A stretch of 64,000 bases of DNA, from assembly GCA_030686995.1 (NCBI GenBank), contig CM060708.1:104509350-104573349 (forward strand), written 5' to 3'. Source of the DNA: Artemisia argyi. Lineage: Eukaryota; Streptophyta; Magnoliopsida; Asterales; Asteraceae. The notes under the pieces are model-generated. The model saw nothing but the letters and a program-made list of their open reading frames with translations. It did no database searches and was not told where the DNA came from. Of this stretch, positions 34,985 through 47,379 are shown in pieces (positions within the stretch are counted from its first letter, which is position 1; each line of letters opens with the position of its first letter). The position numbers and the translations under genes are program-made.

Positions 34985-35300
34985 TTAAGGCTGAGCAAAA
35001 CCGCCCGCCGCCCGATTCCCGGCCCGATCCCGACCAACCCGCCGGCCCGATTCCGATCCCGACTAGCAAACAGGTCGGGAGTCGGTTTGCAATTCCGGCG
35101 AACTCGGGAGTCGGGTCGGGACGGGACGGGATGAAAACCGACAAAACAACAAAGAAAACCGACAAATGAGCCCGATCCCGACTGTCCCGATACCGATCCG
35201 ATTGGTTTCGGGTCGGGATTCGGTTTGCAATTCCGGCAAAATCGGGAGTCGGGCTTTGTCGGGTCGGGTCGGGTTTAGGCCCGATGCACACCCCTACTCT
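34985..35300. repeat. GC-rich dispersed repeat
   Basis: An abrupt GC-rich block in AT-rich surroundings, built from CCCGA/TCGGG words. Two imperfect direct copies of a segment containing cggtttgcaattccggc lie at about 35,079-35,120 and 35,219-35,260. The right edge (tgcacacccct) resembles ends I recall for dispersed GC-rich plant repeats. The open frames in it are by-products of composition. Confidence 0.5.
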
Positions 35301-35408
35301 GTTTACATGTGTATCCATGCAAACTCCTATCAATTTCTCTATAATTCATCATCTATTCATCTCACATCAAATGTGGTGACTGAGATCAAAGGTTAACGAC
35401 TGAGAATG

Positions 35409-35576
35409 ACTTGGTCAATGGTTGACTCGTCTCCAACCATTATAATAGAAATCAGTGTTGTTAAAATTGAGATCCTACTATATTCCGTACTTGGTCAATG
35501 GTTGACTCGTCTCCAACCATTATAATACCAGGTTGAGATCAAGAGAATGTTTTAATGTCTAATATATTCCGTACTT
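35409..35576. repeat. ~80-bp tandem duplication containing W-box-like sites
   Basis: The 39 bases 35,409-35,447 recur exactly at 35,489-35,527. The following gagatc...tatattccgtactt also recurs (35,470-35,490 and 35,536-35,576). Each copy contains ggttgactcg, with the TTGAC core bound by WRKY factors. No gene depends on it visibly. The rest of 35,577-36,925 shows no further gene. Confidence 0.75.
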
Positions 35577-36654
35577 CGTAATTCATATCTACATGCTTAA
35601 CGCGACCCAAACAAACATGGAATCAAAGGATACCACCAAAAAACCACTGTTTAAAACAGAAATTCAAACTCATCTGTATATGCAGCAATCAAAACTGGCA
35701 ACGACTTCAGTTTTCAGTTTCATGTTCAGCTCGGTTTTCCAAAGTTCGTTTTACAGCCCTGTGTTCCCCCAAATTCAGATTTTAAAGCAAATGTAAGCTC
35801 GTATTATGCCAACGCAGACAGCCAACTAGCACAGCTAACTTACTTTTAGTATGAATAATTTCAGTGTTAGAAGGGTCCAGTTCATATTTGTAACAAGGAA
35901 AACCTAATGTTTACCCGATACAGTGTTAAACGACGTAAACAACACGCTATCACTGCATTTAATAACATAAAGAACAGGTTTAGCGGGTTAGCATCAGTTT
36001 TTTATGCAGACTCCTAGATTATATGCACAGAGGGGTTATGGTATCTATCTTTTCAACGTTCCACCTTTTAACACATATAAAAATTTAACTTTAATCAACG
36101 GTAGCAGCAGATTCCTACAATCATAATCGACAAAATAAAACATTAAATCATTTTTTGATCAAAATTCCCATAAGACATGTCAAGTGGGCACATAATCAGT
36201 TCCTGTAACAATATATCTACCCTACAAAAACAAGAGCTCGCTTATATAAAGATACATTCTGACGCCAACAATCGATCATAATTGCAATCAATTGAAACCC
36301 AAGCTTGTACCATCAGAAGAGTTTCTCATCTTGATGCAGATATCATAACATTACTACCTACGCTTGTACCTGCAGCACATGATTTTAAAAGTATGAGAAA
36401 AGAAAATTAGAAACAGTAAAAGAACAGTATGCATGGATTAAACAATAGGTTCAACCATGTATGTGAATATGGGTCACGTGGTGCAACATTTATAGCTTGT
36501 GCGTAATTTAACAAAACCTACCTTAAAATGTAAGAGGTCAAACAATAAAAAAGTCGACAATGCCATAATCAAGTAATTACGCCTTCCTACTCTTTTATTT
36601 TAGAGGAATGGTTACGATTTCTGCAGGGGCGAAGTACAAAAAATAAAAACTTGA

Positions 36655-36660
36655 TTTATT
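36655..36660 (-). terminator. Candidate poly(A) signal of the helicase gene
   Basis: The minus strand reads AATAAA about 265 bases after the stop codon. Other weak signals exist, and a spliced 3' UTR (acceptor-like tgctgcag near 36,370) is possible, so this is tentative. Confidence 0.3.
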
Positions 36661-36925
36661 TTTTCTAATTTATTCAAATTCCTTTTTTTTTCTTCTAAAG
36701 AGAATATAGCACCCAAATTCTGACTTCTTACATTCTGGGGAATAAACCTTCTTTGGGTCCTGTAGTAATGAAATCTCAAGTGTGTTGCCAATTAAAGGAG
36801 AAAAACAGAAGTATACAGGTGTGACCATTTTTCAACCCACGTGTGATACGATTATGTTGTTGTCTCTCCTATGTGTGTTTAGTGCAAGATTGTATTCGTA
36901 TAAAAAAAAACACGACACAAATTCA

Positions 36926-37465
36926 TTACCTTGACTTGCTCTTAAACGATGACTTCTTGCCACCTCCATTGGAGGTTCTTTTTTGCTTTTTCTCGCTCAT
37001 ATCATCCTGGAAAAGTTCCTTCATTTCTTCTGGTCTTGATTTACTTGCGTGGGAAGACCTCTTTGCTCCTCCTTTCTTGTCTTTTCTCACCACCCTCCCA
37101 GCATCAGCTGCTTTTTGAGCACCCTTTGCTGCTTTTGCACGCCGATAAGCCAAATCAACAAGAGAAATGCCTGATTTCTCTTTGTTGTTTTTAGTATTGC
37201 CCTGAAAATTCCAGTATTAGTAAATTCTATGGAAGTTCCATATGTTCCATACTGCTTTGGAGAGACAAACACGTATGAGTAGTATTACTATTATCAGTTC
37301 TATATGTTCCATATGCTATAGAAGTTCCAACATAACTCATAAGAAAGATGTTTCTTATCAGAGCAATAGGAATTCCCTTGTGGCAACTCCAACCTGCTTA
37401 TATGTAACTGGGCCAAATGAGAGCGTATACTGATATGTGTGAAATGGGTGAAATAGGAACAATAG

Positions 37466-37496
<31 letters not shown>

Positions 37497-40400
37497 AAAT
37501 GGTCAAATGTGTTAAAAGTCGCCTGATGTTTTATAAATTTTTATAACCTCCTACGTCAATTATAATTTTTGAAAACTAGATTATCATACTGATTACGAAA
37601 AGGGACAAAGAAGTGTGGGCAGTTCAGCTAAACCCAATTTGACCTGTTACACACCCTTTTTGCCACCTCTAGTCAATTTCCAGTGGAAAATTTTAAGGTG
37701 GGGATTGGGGAAAACATAGCATATAAGAACATAATTAGCTGAGAGAAGCAGAGAGATCAGTTTCTGAGCAGCAAAAGAATAGAGAAAAGAATGGTGCGGT
37801 AAGTTCAATGGACATTTCTTGCACTGTGACATTAGTTTGAAAATCTCCAGCAAAGTTTTCAGGAAAAATAGCAAAAAATGACACAACCTAACTTGCAACA
37901 AAACAATGGTGTAAAGATTGATATGGAAAATTTAATCCTCGATTTAACTAAGTAATCACAAGAACCTATATGTTTCATCAACCATGAAGATAAAAACGAG
38001 AATGAGATTAAGTGTGACACATACCCCAGCTTCTGCTTCATCCTCCAGCATCTCTCTAGATGCTTCAAGCTTCCTTCTTTTCTTTCTAGGAAGATTTCTC
38101 TGTCAGCAAAAGTAGTCAGGAAATGTTAGTGCAACTCTTATTGTCTGGTTCAGTTTCTTTATAACTTAAATCTTGTTTTCTTTTCTTTAGTATTAGAAAC
38201 CCATAGGGAAAAAGATAACCACCTCATGCTCTCGCTTTTTCTTTGCTTTCTGCTTACGCTCTTCAGCTTCTTCAGCACTCACGACCTTCTTTTTAGAACC
38301 TTTCTCGGTCTCCTGAGGACAAAAAGGTAGCCACATATCAGTTTGGGGACAAAAGAAAATAAATAAATTAGCAGGTAAACAATCGAGCGACATTAATCTG
38401 TTCTGGTTTCAAAAAATAAAGATGCTGTAAAGCTCCACATCTTTATAAATTTGTTTCGATGGCCTCATACCAGCCATTACCGTCTATATAAAAATATGCC
38501 ATATCCAGTAAAATGAAAGTCATATATTTCGCCCAACTAAATAAATCTTCATTTAACATCTTAAGCAACAACGTTCAAAATAAATTGTGTTTCCGAAAAT
38601 CACCACCATGGCACATAGACGATCTAAGGTGAGAACTTCAATCATACTTAGCTATCATATAGAAAGCTACAGACAAAATAGAAAATGTTACCTTTCCAGC
38701 ATTAGCAACAAGTTTTTTCTCCTTCTCGGTAACAAACCAAGTCCGCTTGGGCCGAGAGAATATTTCATCTCTGTGTGTAATCATATTCTCTGCCTGCAAG
38801 TCACAGAAATACAAAAAGTTATTATAGTAAAAAGATATTGAAGTACGCAAATTGTCTTGGTCTAGCATAAGTGCAAAACAATCTAAATGCTTTATTAAGA
38901 GAATATATGTGAATACCTTGTCAGCTTCCATTTCAGCCTTTCTTAATGCCATTTCTTCCCTGAATCATATACATGTTAGTAATTTTTTAAGTTAAACGGA
39001 GTAGAAATAACAATGGTACAAAATGAAAGTTGTAAACCTACCTCTCTTCTCTAAGAATAGATGCTACTTGTTCCTCCATTTGCTCAATTTGTTGGCTCCA
39101 TTTAGTTATTGATTGCTCCGCAACAATACGGCTCTTCAGCTTTGAACCAGCTCTTTTTACCTGTCATAAAAATAGCCACATCTGAAACTTTAGGTTTGTT
39201 TAAAAGCACCGCCACTTTTCAAAGATGCTAACTGTCATATAGAGGTGGCAAAATAGTATGTTGGGCAACGCATTCTAGACAAAATGGATCATGTTTTGTT
39301 GCAGGTCAAAATGGGTCATGTCAGGTAGACACTAAATACTTTTTGCCCAATATTTAAACTTCTATAATCTTTCTACATAATTATTGGCTAATATTTAAAC
39401 TACCATAATCTATATAAATAATTATTCTGCCAAATATCATTAACATATATGATCATATCTTCTATATAATCCAGTTGTTTAGCAAAATGATTTTATGCAT
39501 TAACAATACTAGGGAACTTCTGACACGTTCCACCCATTTCCTTAAAGAAAAGTTTACCCTTTCGACCACACCAGAATCCAAGACCATTCATCAGTCTATA
39601 ATTCTAGAAGGTACAAAACACCAATTACAATTTTAATGCTAGACATGTACTCACAATAGCTTTTAGAAGAGATCGGTCATTGTCGGTGACAAAAGTAACA
39701 GCATACCCTTTTCTACCAGCTCGAGCAGTTCGACCCACTCGATGAACATAGCTATAAAGAAAAACACATAATATAAAAGTTAATAGTAAGTAATAAAAGG
39801 TAGCATATGTGCAAGAAAGGAGAATGCATAAGGTAGACTGCATAGACATCTCAGCAATAACAAGCATATATAAAGATAACTTGCCTAGTAAGGTCACGTG
39901 GGCACTCATAGTTGATAACTGTTTCAACTCCGATAATATCAAGCCCCTGTAAAACCATTAAAAGTTGACATTAACCATACGCCCATACCATTATGTGGCA
40001 TTCTTTGCACGATTTTGAACTTATTTATGGCATAAAAGCAAAAAATTATATTAAAAGTGTCCAGCTTACACGAGCAGCAACGTTAGTTGCTATCAAAAAA
40101 TCCGCTTCCTGCCTTCTGAAAAGTTCCAAGGCCTGCACAGACAACAAGACTATTGTTATGACCTACAAACAGCTAAATGTGGCAAACTGAGTGGGTTTGG
40201 TAACGGGTAAATGAGTAATATATCAATATATCAACAATTGCCACATTCAGGCCATTCAACACTATAATTTCCGTATATAGGTCAAAATAAACGGTTAGAA
40301 ATAAAACAGAACCCAAATCAGCCCATTCATCAGTATACAGGTCAAAATTGCTACATCTAAAATCAATACATTAATGTACTGTTCTGTTATTTAAATGCTT

Positions 40401-43400
40401 CACTTTGGAGAGTATGCCAATTGAATACTTACATCTAAACGTTGAGCCTGGGTGAGATTTCCATGAAGCTCAGCAGCTTTAAAGCCAGCCAAACCAAACA
40501 AAATCTTCAGCCTGTGTGCAGCTTGTTTTGTGCCACTATCATTAAGACAGTAAACATCAGTCCATAATCAGGGCAAAAAGACTTTTGAGTACATAGCATG
40601 AAACTTATACATAATTCAAAAGCATATTTATATATATTTTTAAAATAGGTGACATGACTCACAAGAATAGCGTTCACTAACATAAAACATGAGTAGACAA
40701 TATTGAATCCACTGTACAGCCAGAAATTCAGAATAGCAAGGAACACAAATAAGCTATATGATCGAATAGCAATAACTGAGTAACTACTCTTTCCAAGACT
40801 ACATGTCACAACTAGTATCATAAAACAAGTATGGGCAGGTGCAATATGATTTCAATTAATTTGAACGAAAACATTTACATATCAAGTAGTTGTATAATTC
40901 ATAGGCACAGAACAATGTTGATTAGCATATATATTAGTAATAGGCTTTTTAAAGATTATTACCAGGCAGAGAGCACTTTTATATGATTAGCATTTAGAGC
41001 TACCTGAATATGATGACTTTAGATGTAAATGTCTTGGAACACAATGCAAGAAGAACAGCCTCTTGGTTTCCTTCCCGCATCCTTCGTATTCTAACAACCC
41101 TGTACACGACAAAGTCAAAGGGCGTACAAAATGATACAAGGAATCTATAGTCTATACTATAAAGGAACTGACAACTCCTATAAATGCAACCAACATCTGT
41201 ATAGCATGGTGATTGGTGATATTGTTTCGAACAAAATATTAACCAATCAAAGTCAACTACAGTTCTGATAATGTGAGATTGAAGACGAATTGCCTATAAG
41301 TGTGAGATCGGATAAAGCAATTTGTATATATTATCAAAAGTTTTCATCAGTTTCCAAAAGAATTATTGCACATACTCTTCAGTTAAAGTTGATGGACGCT
41401 TTGTGGTTGGGTCAGCAGAGAGACGTAAGGGTTTGTCCAGCAATAGTTTGATAAGCTCATCAACTTGGCTAGTCATAGTAGCTGAAAACAGCATAGTCTG
41501 TCTACGTTTGGGACATAGTCTCACCTGCAATTAAACCCAAGAGAACATGAGTAAAAAACAAAATTTTACAGCAAAGTTCCCTGCATAAACGTGTCGGTAG
41601 ATAATTTTATATATCACAGAAAAACAAGCAGACTACTTTACTTAAAGAACCTGCTAGAAATTTTTTAATGGCGCCTGTAAGAGCATTACTGAGCTCCAGA
41701 TGTTAATTATCATTAGAGGTGGCGGCAAACGTTGGGCTACGAAACAAGTCGGATGGATACTACTAGTACTTAGAGGTATAGGTCTGCTCAGGTTGCCCCG
41801 AGAGTTCACATTTCTGATAAATGAAATTACTGTTAATATGTTTAGATATAGTGATCTGATCTTCTATAATACAGTAGAGGTTTTGCCCCTTTAAAAATAA
41901 TTACTATGGATGATTTTGGACCTGTTAAAGATAAACCATAGCCTAAATCAACCCATCAGTTAATGGGTAGAACTTGCCACCTCCAATGTCTATCAAACTA
42001 TAATCCCTGAGAGTTCAGCGTTATTACCAACTCACGAATCTCGGCATCGAATCCAAGCTCTAAAAGACGATCTGCTTCATCTAGAATTAGAACTGCAAGA
42101 TCATCCAAGTCCACGGACATAGAATTGCGCAAATGATCAATCATACGTCCAGGGGTGGCCACCACTATATCTGGCAAGGATCTCAATGATGCTTCTTGAG
42201 CCTGACAAGTATTTGAGACTTTCAGAATAAATCAGAAAAATAAAATACTCAGAATATTTACATTACATAAAGGATAATATACAGTTCCTAGGTGGCGTTT
42301 GAAATTATATATAAAACTGGTTATCTAATTGTAGTCGCAACTCGTAATAATCGATTTGATAAGCAGATTACGTCACTTATTAGATGTCACATAAACAGCT
42401 TTCAGATAACCAGTTTCATACTAACTGCAACAAAACTGAGCTTCACATACTATTCCTCCCAGCTAGAAAATAGTAATTGTAAATCTTAAACTATCAAAAA
42501 TTAAAAGATTAGTTGCCCCCTTTTTAACCTGATATAAAACTGCAACTATCATTTGCCAAGAGGTATTAGGTCATGTCAGGTATTAATCTCTTAAATAATC
42601 AAAACATGCCAAACATTGAAAATGTTGATTATCTACGTATTCTAGCTGTAAACAGTAAATGTGTATACCAACATTATCGCTTCTCGAATAGTGCGTTTTA
42701 TTATTCAAAGTCATATAACTTCCAAAGATCCCTTGTGACAACTTTTGCCCTGTGTTTCTAGAACTTGACATAGTAAATTAAATTCCGTTAAAACATCATT
42801 TGTTACATGCCCAGACACACACGAATTGATCGTAATATGTAGGAACACAGCATACAGCCAGTAATAAGGCTGCCGATGTATATCAAAAGTCCAATTACCG
42901 TATAGATACTATCCATATCAGCTTATAGTGAAAGGTCTCTGTATTCAGTCCAATATATTTAAATCCTAAATGGTTATAGATACTCGAATAGACTAGATTA
43001 TTCACTAAAAAAAGAATATGGATATTAGTGTATTTTTATATCTGATTTAACTCTTTAAGTCTCCATCACACCTTGATACACAAATCATATATAGTATTAT
43101 ACATGAAAAATAAATGCATGACACACTTTGTTTTACAGCCTCACCACTATACATGCTACCAAAAGATGATGTTTTTGGTACATACTTGCTCATTAGTTAT
43201 CAAGTAGATGATAGACTTGAGTTTTGTTTCAGTTTCAGAAGAAATTAGCTCACGAACAAGATCCGATCTCAAGCAAAACAAACTTTCAGCCAAAAAGATT
43301 TTTAAAATGGTATCATAAACAAACCTTCGTTGAAAGCCCACCAAGAACAAGGCAACTTCTGATGTCTGGAATAAACTGTGCAAGTTTTCCAATCATGCTA

Positions 43401-46091
43401 TGAATCCTGAAAGCAAGCCAGTTCACAATTTTATATAATTAAACCTTAACATCAAACAAAACAGAGCACAAGTGGTATGACTTAAATAAACAAGATACTA
43501 AAGACATGCTAGCTTACATATATAATTGCAAGCAATAAAGTAGCGTAGCTGTTAGCCTTATAGTTAACCGAACAACTAAATCATATATACCCATAATGCA
43601 CGTCCTACCCCATTCTGAATTTAAGCTTAAGAGAATACAAACAGAGTTGGAGTGGCATCGGAATTGCCAAACATCTCATAAGCACTATCGTTTCTTAGAT
43701 GAGAGCTACTAATTCAGCTTCTACCTATAACAAGTATTATACCTAACCCATGAAAACACATACCCAAGATCAAGTGTTGTAAGATTTAGTATGCACCAGA
43801 TTTCGTGAAAGATCATCCTAACTAAATCTTGATCAAATATATCAAAACTTCTTCGACTGAAAAGAGCAATTGGAAATAAATGAGACTTACTGAACTGCCA
43901 ACTCTCTCGTCGGAGTAAGGATAAGAACCCGTATTGCAGGTCTATGTTTTGGACGAAACAACAATCTCTCCAGTGTTGGCAAAGCAAAGGCAGCTGTCTG
44001 CAAAGTTTAAACCCAAAATATTGCTCAGTTTCAATTAAAAACCTATGTTTAAACATAATATTAATTGACGAGAGTGTATGTAAGATAATCTAATCGTTAG
44101 ACAGCCAATCGCCTGACGACATGAAGTAAGCAAGCTCTAGTTATGCTAAAGCAAGTCTTTTAAAATTAGCAGCATCAATGGCCAAATGAGTGGGACAAAC
44201 AGGTTAGTCACGGGTATAAAACGTTCTGGTACCCAGAAACATTTTGTGACAAAATCTTAATTTTTTGTACAGATATGGATTGTGAAAAATGTAATTGCAG
44301 AGAAACTAGATAGCTAAATTTTAAATTTACATATACAGAATGGTTTGGAAAGTTGCATGCCTTAAAAACACATTTTAGAAGACCTCCGACCCCCCATTTG
44401 GCCCATTACATTTCAAGCTAAGTGCACCAATTTAAGATAAAACATACCTTCCCAGACCCTGTAATTGCACTGCCACATATATCACGTCCAGTAAGCGCCA
44501 AGGGTATACATGCTGCCTAGAATTCAAACCTCAAACATTCAACATATGATGTATAAATAAACAAGAACATGAAAAAGCTAGTTAAGTAGGCAGTATCAAA
44601 CCTGAATAGGCGTTGGTTTAGTATATCCCAAGGCTTCACAAGCCCGAAGTAATGGCCTAGAAAGATGAAGATCCATGAAGGAATTTGCGTTAAAGGAAAC
44701 ACCATCTGCCTTCGAAAAAAATGATTTATTATCTCTTCCACCTGCTGTGGTGGGAACTTCGTCATCTTCTTCGGGTTGAAAATCTTCCTAAAAAGTGCAG
44801 TCAGTTAGTAAACTATTGTGTGCACTATACAATGGCATTCCTTGTTACAGTTTAAAGACACATTCATGGATCAGGAAAACACTTAAATATACACTAACGT
44901 GAAGAGATATTATGACGATACAAATCACATAACTTTGTCGATTAATGAACATTAGAAGTTAACTTGTTGGCTGACATAAGTTATACTTCTTTACAAGATA
45001 CAAGAATAAACCACGTCCCTATATGCAAAAGAGACCCATTTTGAGACGCTTACTTCACAAAATGTTTCTTGTAGTTTTTAATTTATTATAAGTACTATAA
45101 GATCGATATCACAAAATCCATACCCTAAACAATTTCCTGCCATGTTCGGGTATGAAGTGCAAAGCAAGTGTTCAAATTTGCTCAAGGCCACAAAGAGTTA
45201 ACTTTTTCATTTCTAACTTGTTAGTATGTTTGGCGCAATGGGTTAACGCAGGGGCTGGAGCTGAGGTTGGGGCTTATATTATAAGCCAAAAGCTGAAGCT
45301 TATATTTTACAAAGTTGTTTGGTGAATTAGTTGGAGCTAAAGCTTATTAATGTAAAATCGCATAAAAATACATCAAATTAAATTCACATATATTTCAAGC
45401 TTTTACGTGATAATCCATTATATTTTGAAGGATATTTAAGTAATTTGACTAACAATAAGCCCCGATAAGCCCGTTGCCAAACATAGCCTATGCCCCGGCG
45501 CCTTGATTGTGTGAGCTTTTAGCAATTCTATGCGTCTTATTTCATATATCTACAACCTATTCACCACTCAATGCTTCAACGGCCTTGGGGTCAGAAGCAT
45601 ATACGTAAAAGAACATACTCCATTTACTAAAATGATATTATCCCAGGTAGGATACCTCACTAAGACTAAGCATGATGTTGGTTGCGATTATTTTCTCAAA
45701 AATAAACTAAAACCGAAGAAAACCACTTCTAGCTCTGATTATAATATTTATGTACACAAAACTAAACACTGCTTACCTGTCGATCTGGCTCGGAATCAGA
45801 TGAGTCATCTTCACCATCCTCGTCTTTTTCGGGTACTATATCAACAGGCTTACGTTGCTGGACAAACTTGGAGATTTTCTCATCGATAGAAGTAGTACTT
45901 CGACGAGCATGTTCATCCGCAACTGATTCAGTGTAGGATGAAAAATCCCATGGTGATTGTGTCTTCTTTTGTACTTTTCCTTTATCTTCTACATCGCTGG
46001 CTTCCTCTTCGTCCTCCACGTCGCTGTTGATATCTTCGTAGTCGATTTCTTCATCGCTTGGTGGCTCAAACGAAAACCCCGAGTCCAACAT
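36926..46091 (-). CDS. RH28: DEAD-box ATP-dependent RNA helicase, DRS1/RH28 type
   Basis: ATP-dependent RNA helicase of the DRS1 family, which acts in the nucleolus on large-subunit rRNA maturation. Eighteen exons join in phase to 735 codons: 46,091-45,777; 44,787-44,602; 44,516-44,448; 43,997-43,891; 43,406-43,325; 42,201-42,028; 41,524-41,376; 41,099-41,004; 40,535-40,433; 40,132-40,070; 39,946-39,885; 39,751-39,655; 39,160-39,042; 38,959-38,917; 38,793-38,692; 38,312-38,223; 38,099-38,025; 37,201-36,926. All helicase motifs are present: Q motif (GYTKPTPIQ), I (TGSGKT), Ia (PTRELAVQ), Ib (TPGR), II (DEAD), III (SAT), V (ARGLD), VI ([10 protein letters not shown]). The N-terminus is acidic; the C-terminus is a Lys-rich coiled-coil-like tail ending [12 protein letters not shown] 46,091 is chosen as the first in-frame Met. 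No stop or frameshift interrupts it. Arabidopsis RH28 is of similar size (family knowledge); the symbol is by similarity. Confidence 0.95.
37202..38024. repeat. Last intron: T26 run and AGAGGTGGC-type MITE end
   Basis: A run of 26 T lies at 37,466-37,491. GCCACCTCTA at 37,662-37,671 matches the end of a MITE family seen more fully in other introns (39,241; 41,715-41,985). No exon is missed here: the flanking exons join in frame. Confidence 0.5.
39879..39884 (-). other. GC-AG intron donor in the helicase gene
   Basis: Exon 11 ends CTAG and the intron begins GCAAGTT. Only this junction keeps the frame into exon 12 (...[14 protein letters not shown]). AG|GCAAGT is the classic strong consensus of GC-AG introns, spliced by the major spliceosome. 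Confidence 0.85.
41715..41985. mobile_element. MITE with AGAGGTGGC ends, in a helicase intron
   Basis: Ends AGAGGTGGCGGC... and ...TTGCCACCTCC form short inverted repeats about 270 bases apart. Partial relatives start at 39,241 (agaggtggcaaaat) and end at 37,671. Blocks with similar words (gggtcaaaat, cccatt) lie at 40,200-40,330 and 44,180-44,230. hAT-like by its end sequence; no 8-bp duplication is clear. Confidence 0.45.
45226..45494. mobile_element. MITE-like repeat in intron 1 of the helicase gene
   Basis: Ends tatgtttggcgcaatggg... and ...cccgttgccaaacata are imperfect inverted repeats about 260 bases apart. The interior has repeated cttatattataagccaa-like words. No coding. Class uncertain (hAT or Harbinger derived). 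Confidence 0.5.
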
Positions 46092-46690
46092 CGTCACAGT
46101 TTATAAGATGAAGCTGAAAAACAATATATAAAACTAACATAAACATCTACTTGCATCCGATACACAATAATTTAAGGGGGTGTTTGTTTCGGCTTATATA
46201 GCGGGCTTATGGCTTATCTTGTTTTGGGCTTATGTTTCATAAGCTCACTTTTTGTGGCTTATTTTGAGATTATATAAACTTATCATGACATGATAAGCTT
46301 AAATAAGGCGGAAAGTGTCAAAATAAGCTACAAAAAAGTGAGCTTATGAGACATAATAAGCCGAAAACAAGATAAGCCATAAGCCCGCTATATAAGCCGA
46401 AACAAACACCCCTAAACGAGATTAGAACACCAAAAAATTATAATTGAACCTAATATAAAACTTGAAAGCAACATTTTGATGACAAAAATATATATATAAT
46501 GGATAAAATTACAAGTGTGGAAAAAGCTTGAGGTTTAAATTAGGGCAAGTAAGAGGCGGCTGAGTTACCTTGAGCGAAAATGAAGAAGAGCGCACACGCA
46601 GGTGACTGTCAAGTTGAATTAAGAAGGTTAGGTCGCCAAGTGACAACACGAGAGCAGGAATAGCTGCGAAGGGTTTTTGTTTTAGGAGGG
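46092..46690 (-). other. 5' UTR of the helicase gene with an intron
   Basis: A donor (CAAG|GTAACTC, exon end 46,569) and an acceptor (TTTTCAG|CTTC, exon start 46,113) suggest a 455-bp 5'-UTR intron (46,114-46,568). The first, non-coding exon would run from roughly 46,690 to 46,569. Splice sites fit consensus but no transcript evidence is available. Confidence 0.6.
46176..46412. mobile_element. Tourist-like MITE, 237 bp, almost fully palindromic, in 5'-UTR intron
   Basis: Starts GGGGGTGTTTGTTTCGG and ends CCGAAACAAACACCCC. The arms stay complementary for nearly 110 bases each, and the element is flanked by TAA on both sides (46,173-46,175 and 46,413-46,415). TAA duplication and GGGTGTTTG ends are characteristic of PIF/Harbinger (Tourist) MITEs. 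As an intron insert its transcript would fold into a long hairpin. Confidence 0.88.
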
Positions 46691-46692
46691 GT

Positions 46693-46701
46693 TTAGGGTT
46701 T
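46693..46701 (-). promoter_or_regulatory. Telo-box near the helicase transcription start
   Basis: The minus strand reads AAACCCTAA, the telo-box found in promoters of plant ribosomal-protein and ribosome-biogenesis genes. It lies about 600 bases upstream of the ATG, at the edge of the inferred first exon, which fits the helicase's role. No TGGGCY site II element was seen beside it. Confidence 0.6.
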
Positions 46702-47120
46702 CACTTCCTTTCCTGCCACCAAATATTGAGCAACGGGTCAAAACCCGACCCGGAAACAGAATAAAAATAAATAAAAGCTATCAAAACTGAAAACGAACCG
46801 AATAAGATCGGTTCAGTTCGGCCCGGTTTTGATCGGTTTGGCAGTTCAGGTTGGTTTTCGGGTGATTTGTTCAACTCTAACCCTGTTAATTCTGTTTTTT
46901 TATTATTTTGCTCAAATATATTAGAACCAAGGATAGTTATATTTGTGAAGTTACGGTTCTGATATTACCCTTAATGTAATACGTAAGGGTTTAATTGAAA
47001 TTTTGTATGAAAAAAAGACTATAGCTTAGAATCAAAAATTATGAAAATATAATGAGTAAATTCTTTTTTTACTATTAATTTAGTGGTAGATGTGATTATT
47101 ATTTTTATTCAGAAGTATAT
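46702..47120. other. Intergenic; no gene seen
   Basis: Contains a CCCGACCCGG / GGTTCGG-rich low-complexity patch at 46,735-46,865, similar in composition to the GC-rich repeat at 34,985-35,300. Otherwise AT-rich with nothing recognisable. Confidence 0.6.
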
Positions 47121-47379
47121 TACTATCTCTGTTTTTAAATAAGTGTCCACTATTGATTTTTTAAGTCTTCTTTTTTTAACTTTGACCGTAAATTATTTTA
47201 TTTGTGTTATGTAATACTTGATACAAAATATATGAACGAATTTGGTCTTAAATGTATTTTCATTGGTATAATTTTCATCAAGTATTACATAACACGAATG
47301 AAATAATTCAAAGTCAAAGTTGGAACAAAAAGACTTTGAAAGTCAATAGTGGACATTTATTTAGGGACGGAGAGAGTAG
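47121..47379. mobile_element. Stowaway-like MITE
   Basis: Ends tactatctctgtttttaaataagtgtccactattg and caatagtggacatttatttagggacggagagagta are long inverted repeats, flanked by TA. The CTCYCTCCGTCCC-type end is characteristic of Stowaway (Mariner-derived) MITEs. Internal arms are also complementary (aagtattacataacac against gtgttatgtaatactt). Confidence 0.8.

Noticed and set aside
34903..35396. Overlapping ORFs with Pro/Arg/Asp-rich products
   Set aside because: They are open in several frames because of GC-rich simple composition (TCGGG/CCCGA words); this is a non-coding repeat.
36000..36925. Possible extra coding exon or spliced 3' UTR exon near 36,250-36,370
   Set aside because: An acceptor-like tgctgcag exists on the minus strand, but the helicase frame already ends in a natural stop with a family-typical Lys/Ser-rich tail; no coding extension is supported.
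42316..42414. 12-bp inverted repeat actggttatct...agataaccagt in a helicase intron
   Set aside because: Arms are short and the boundaries lack a target-site duplication; too weak to call a MITE.
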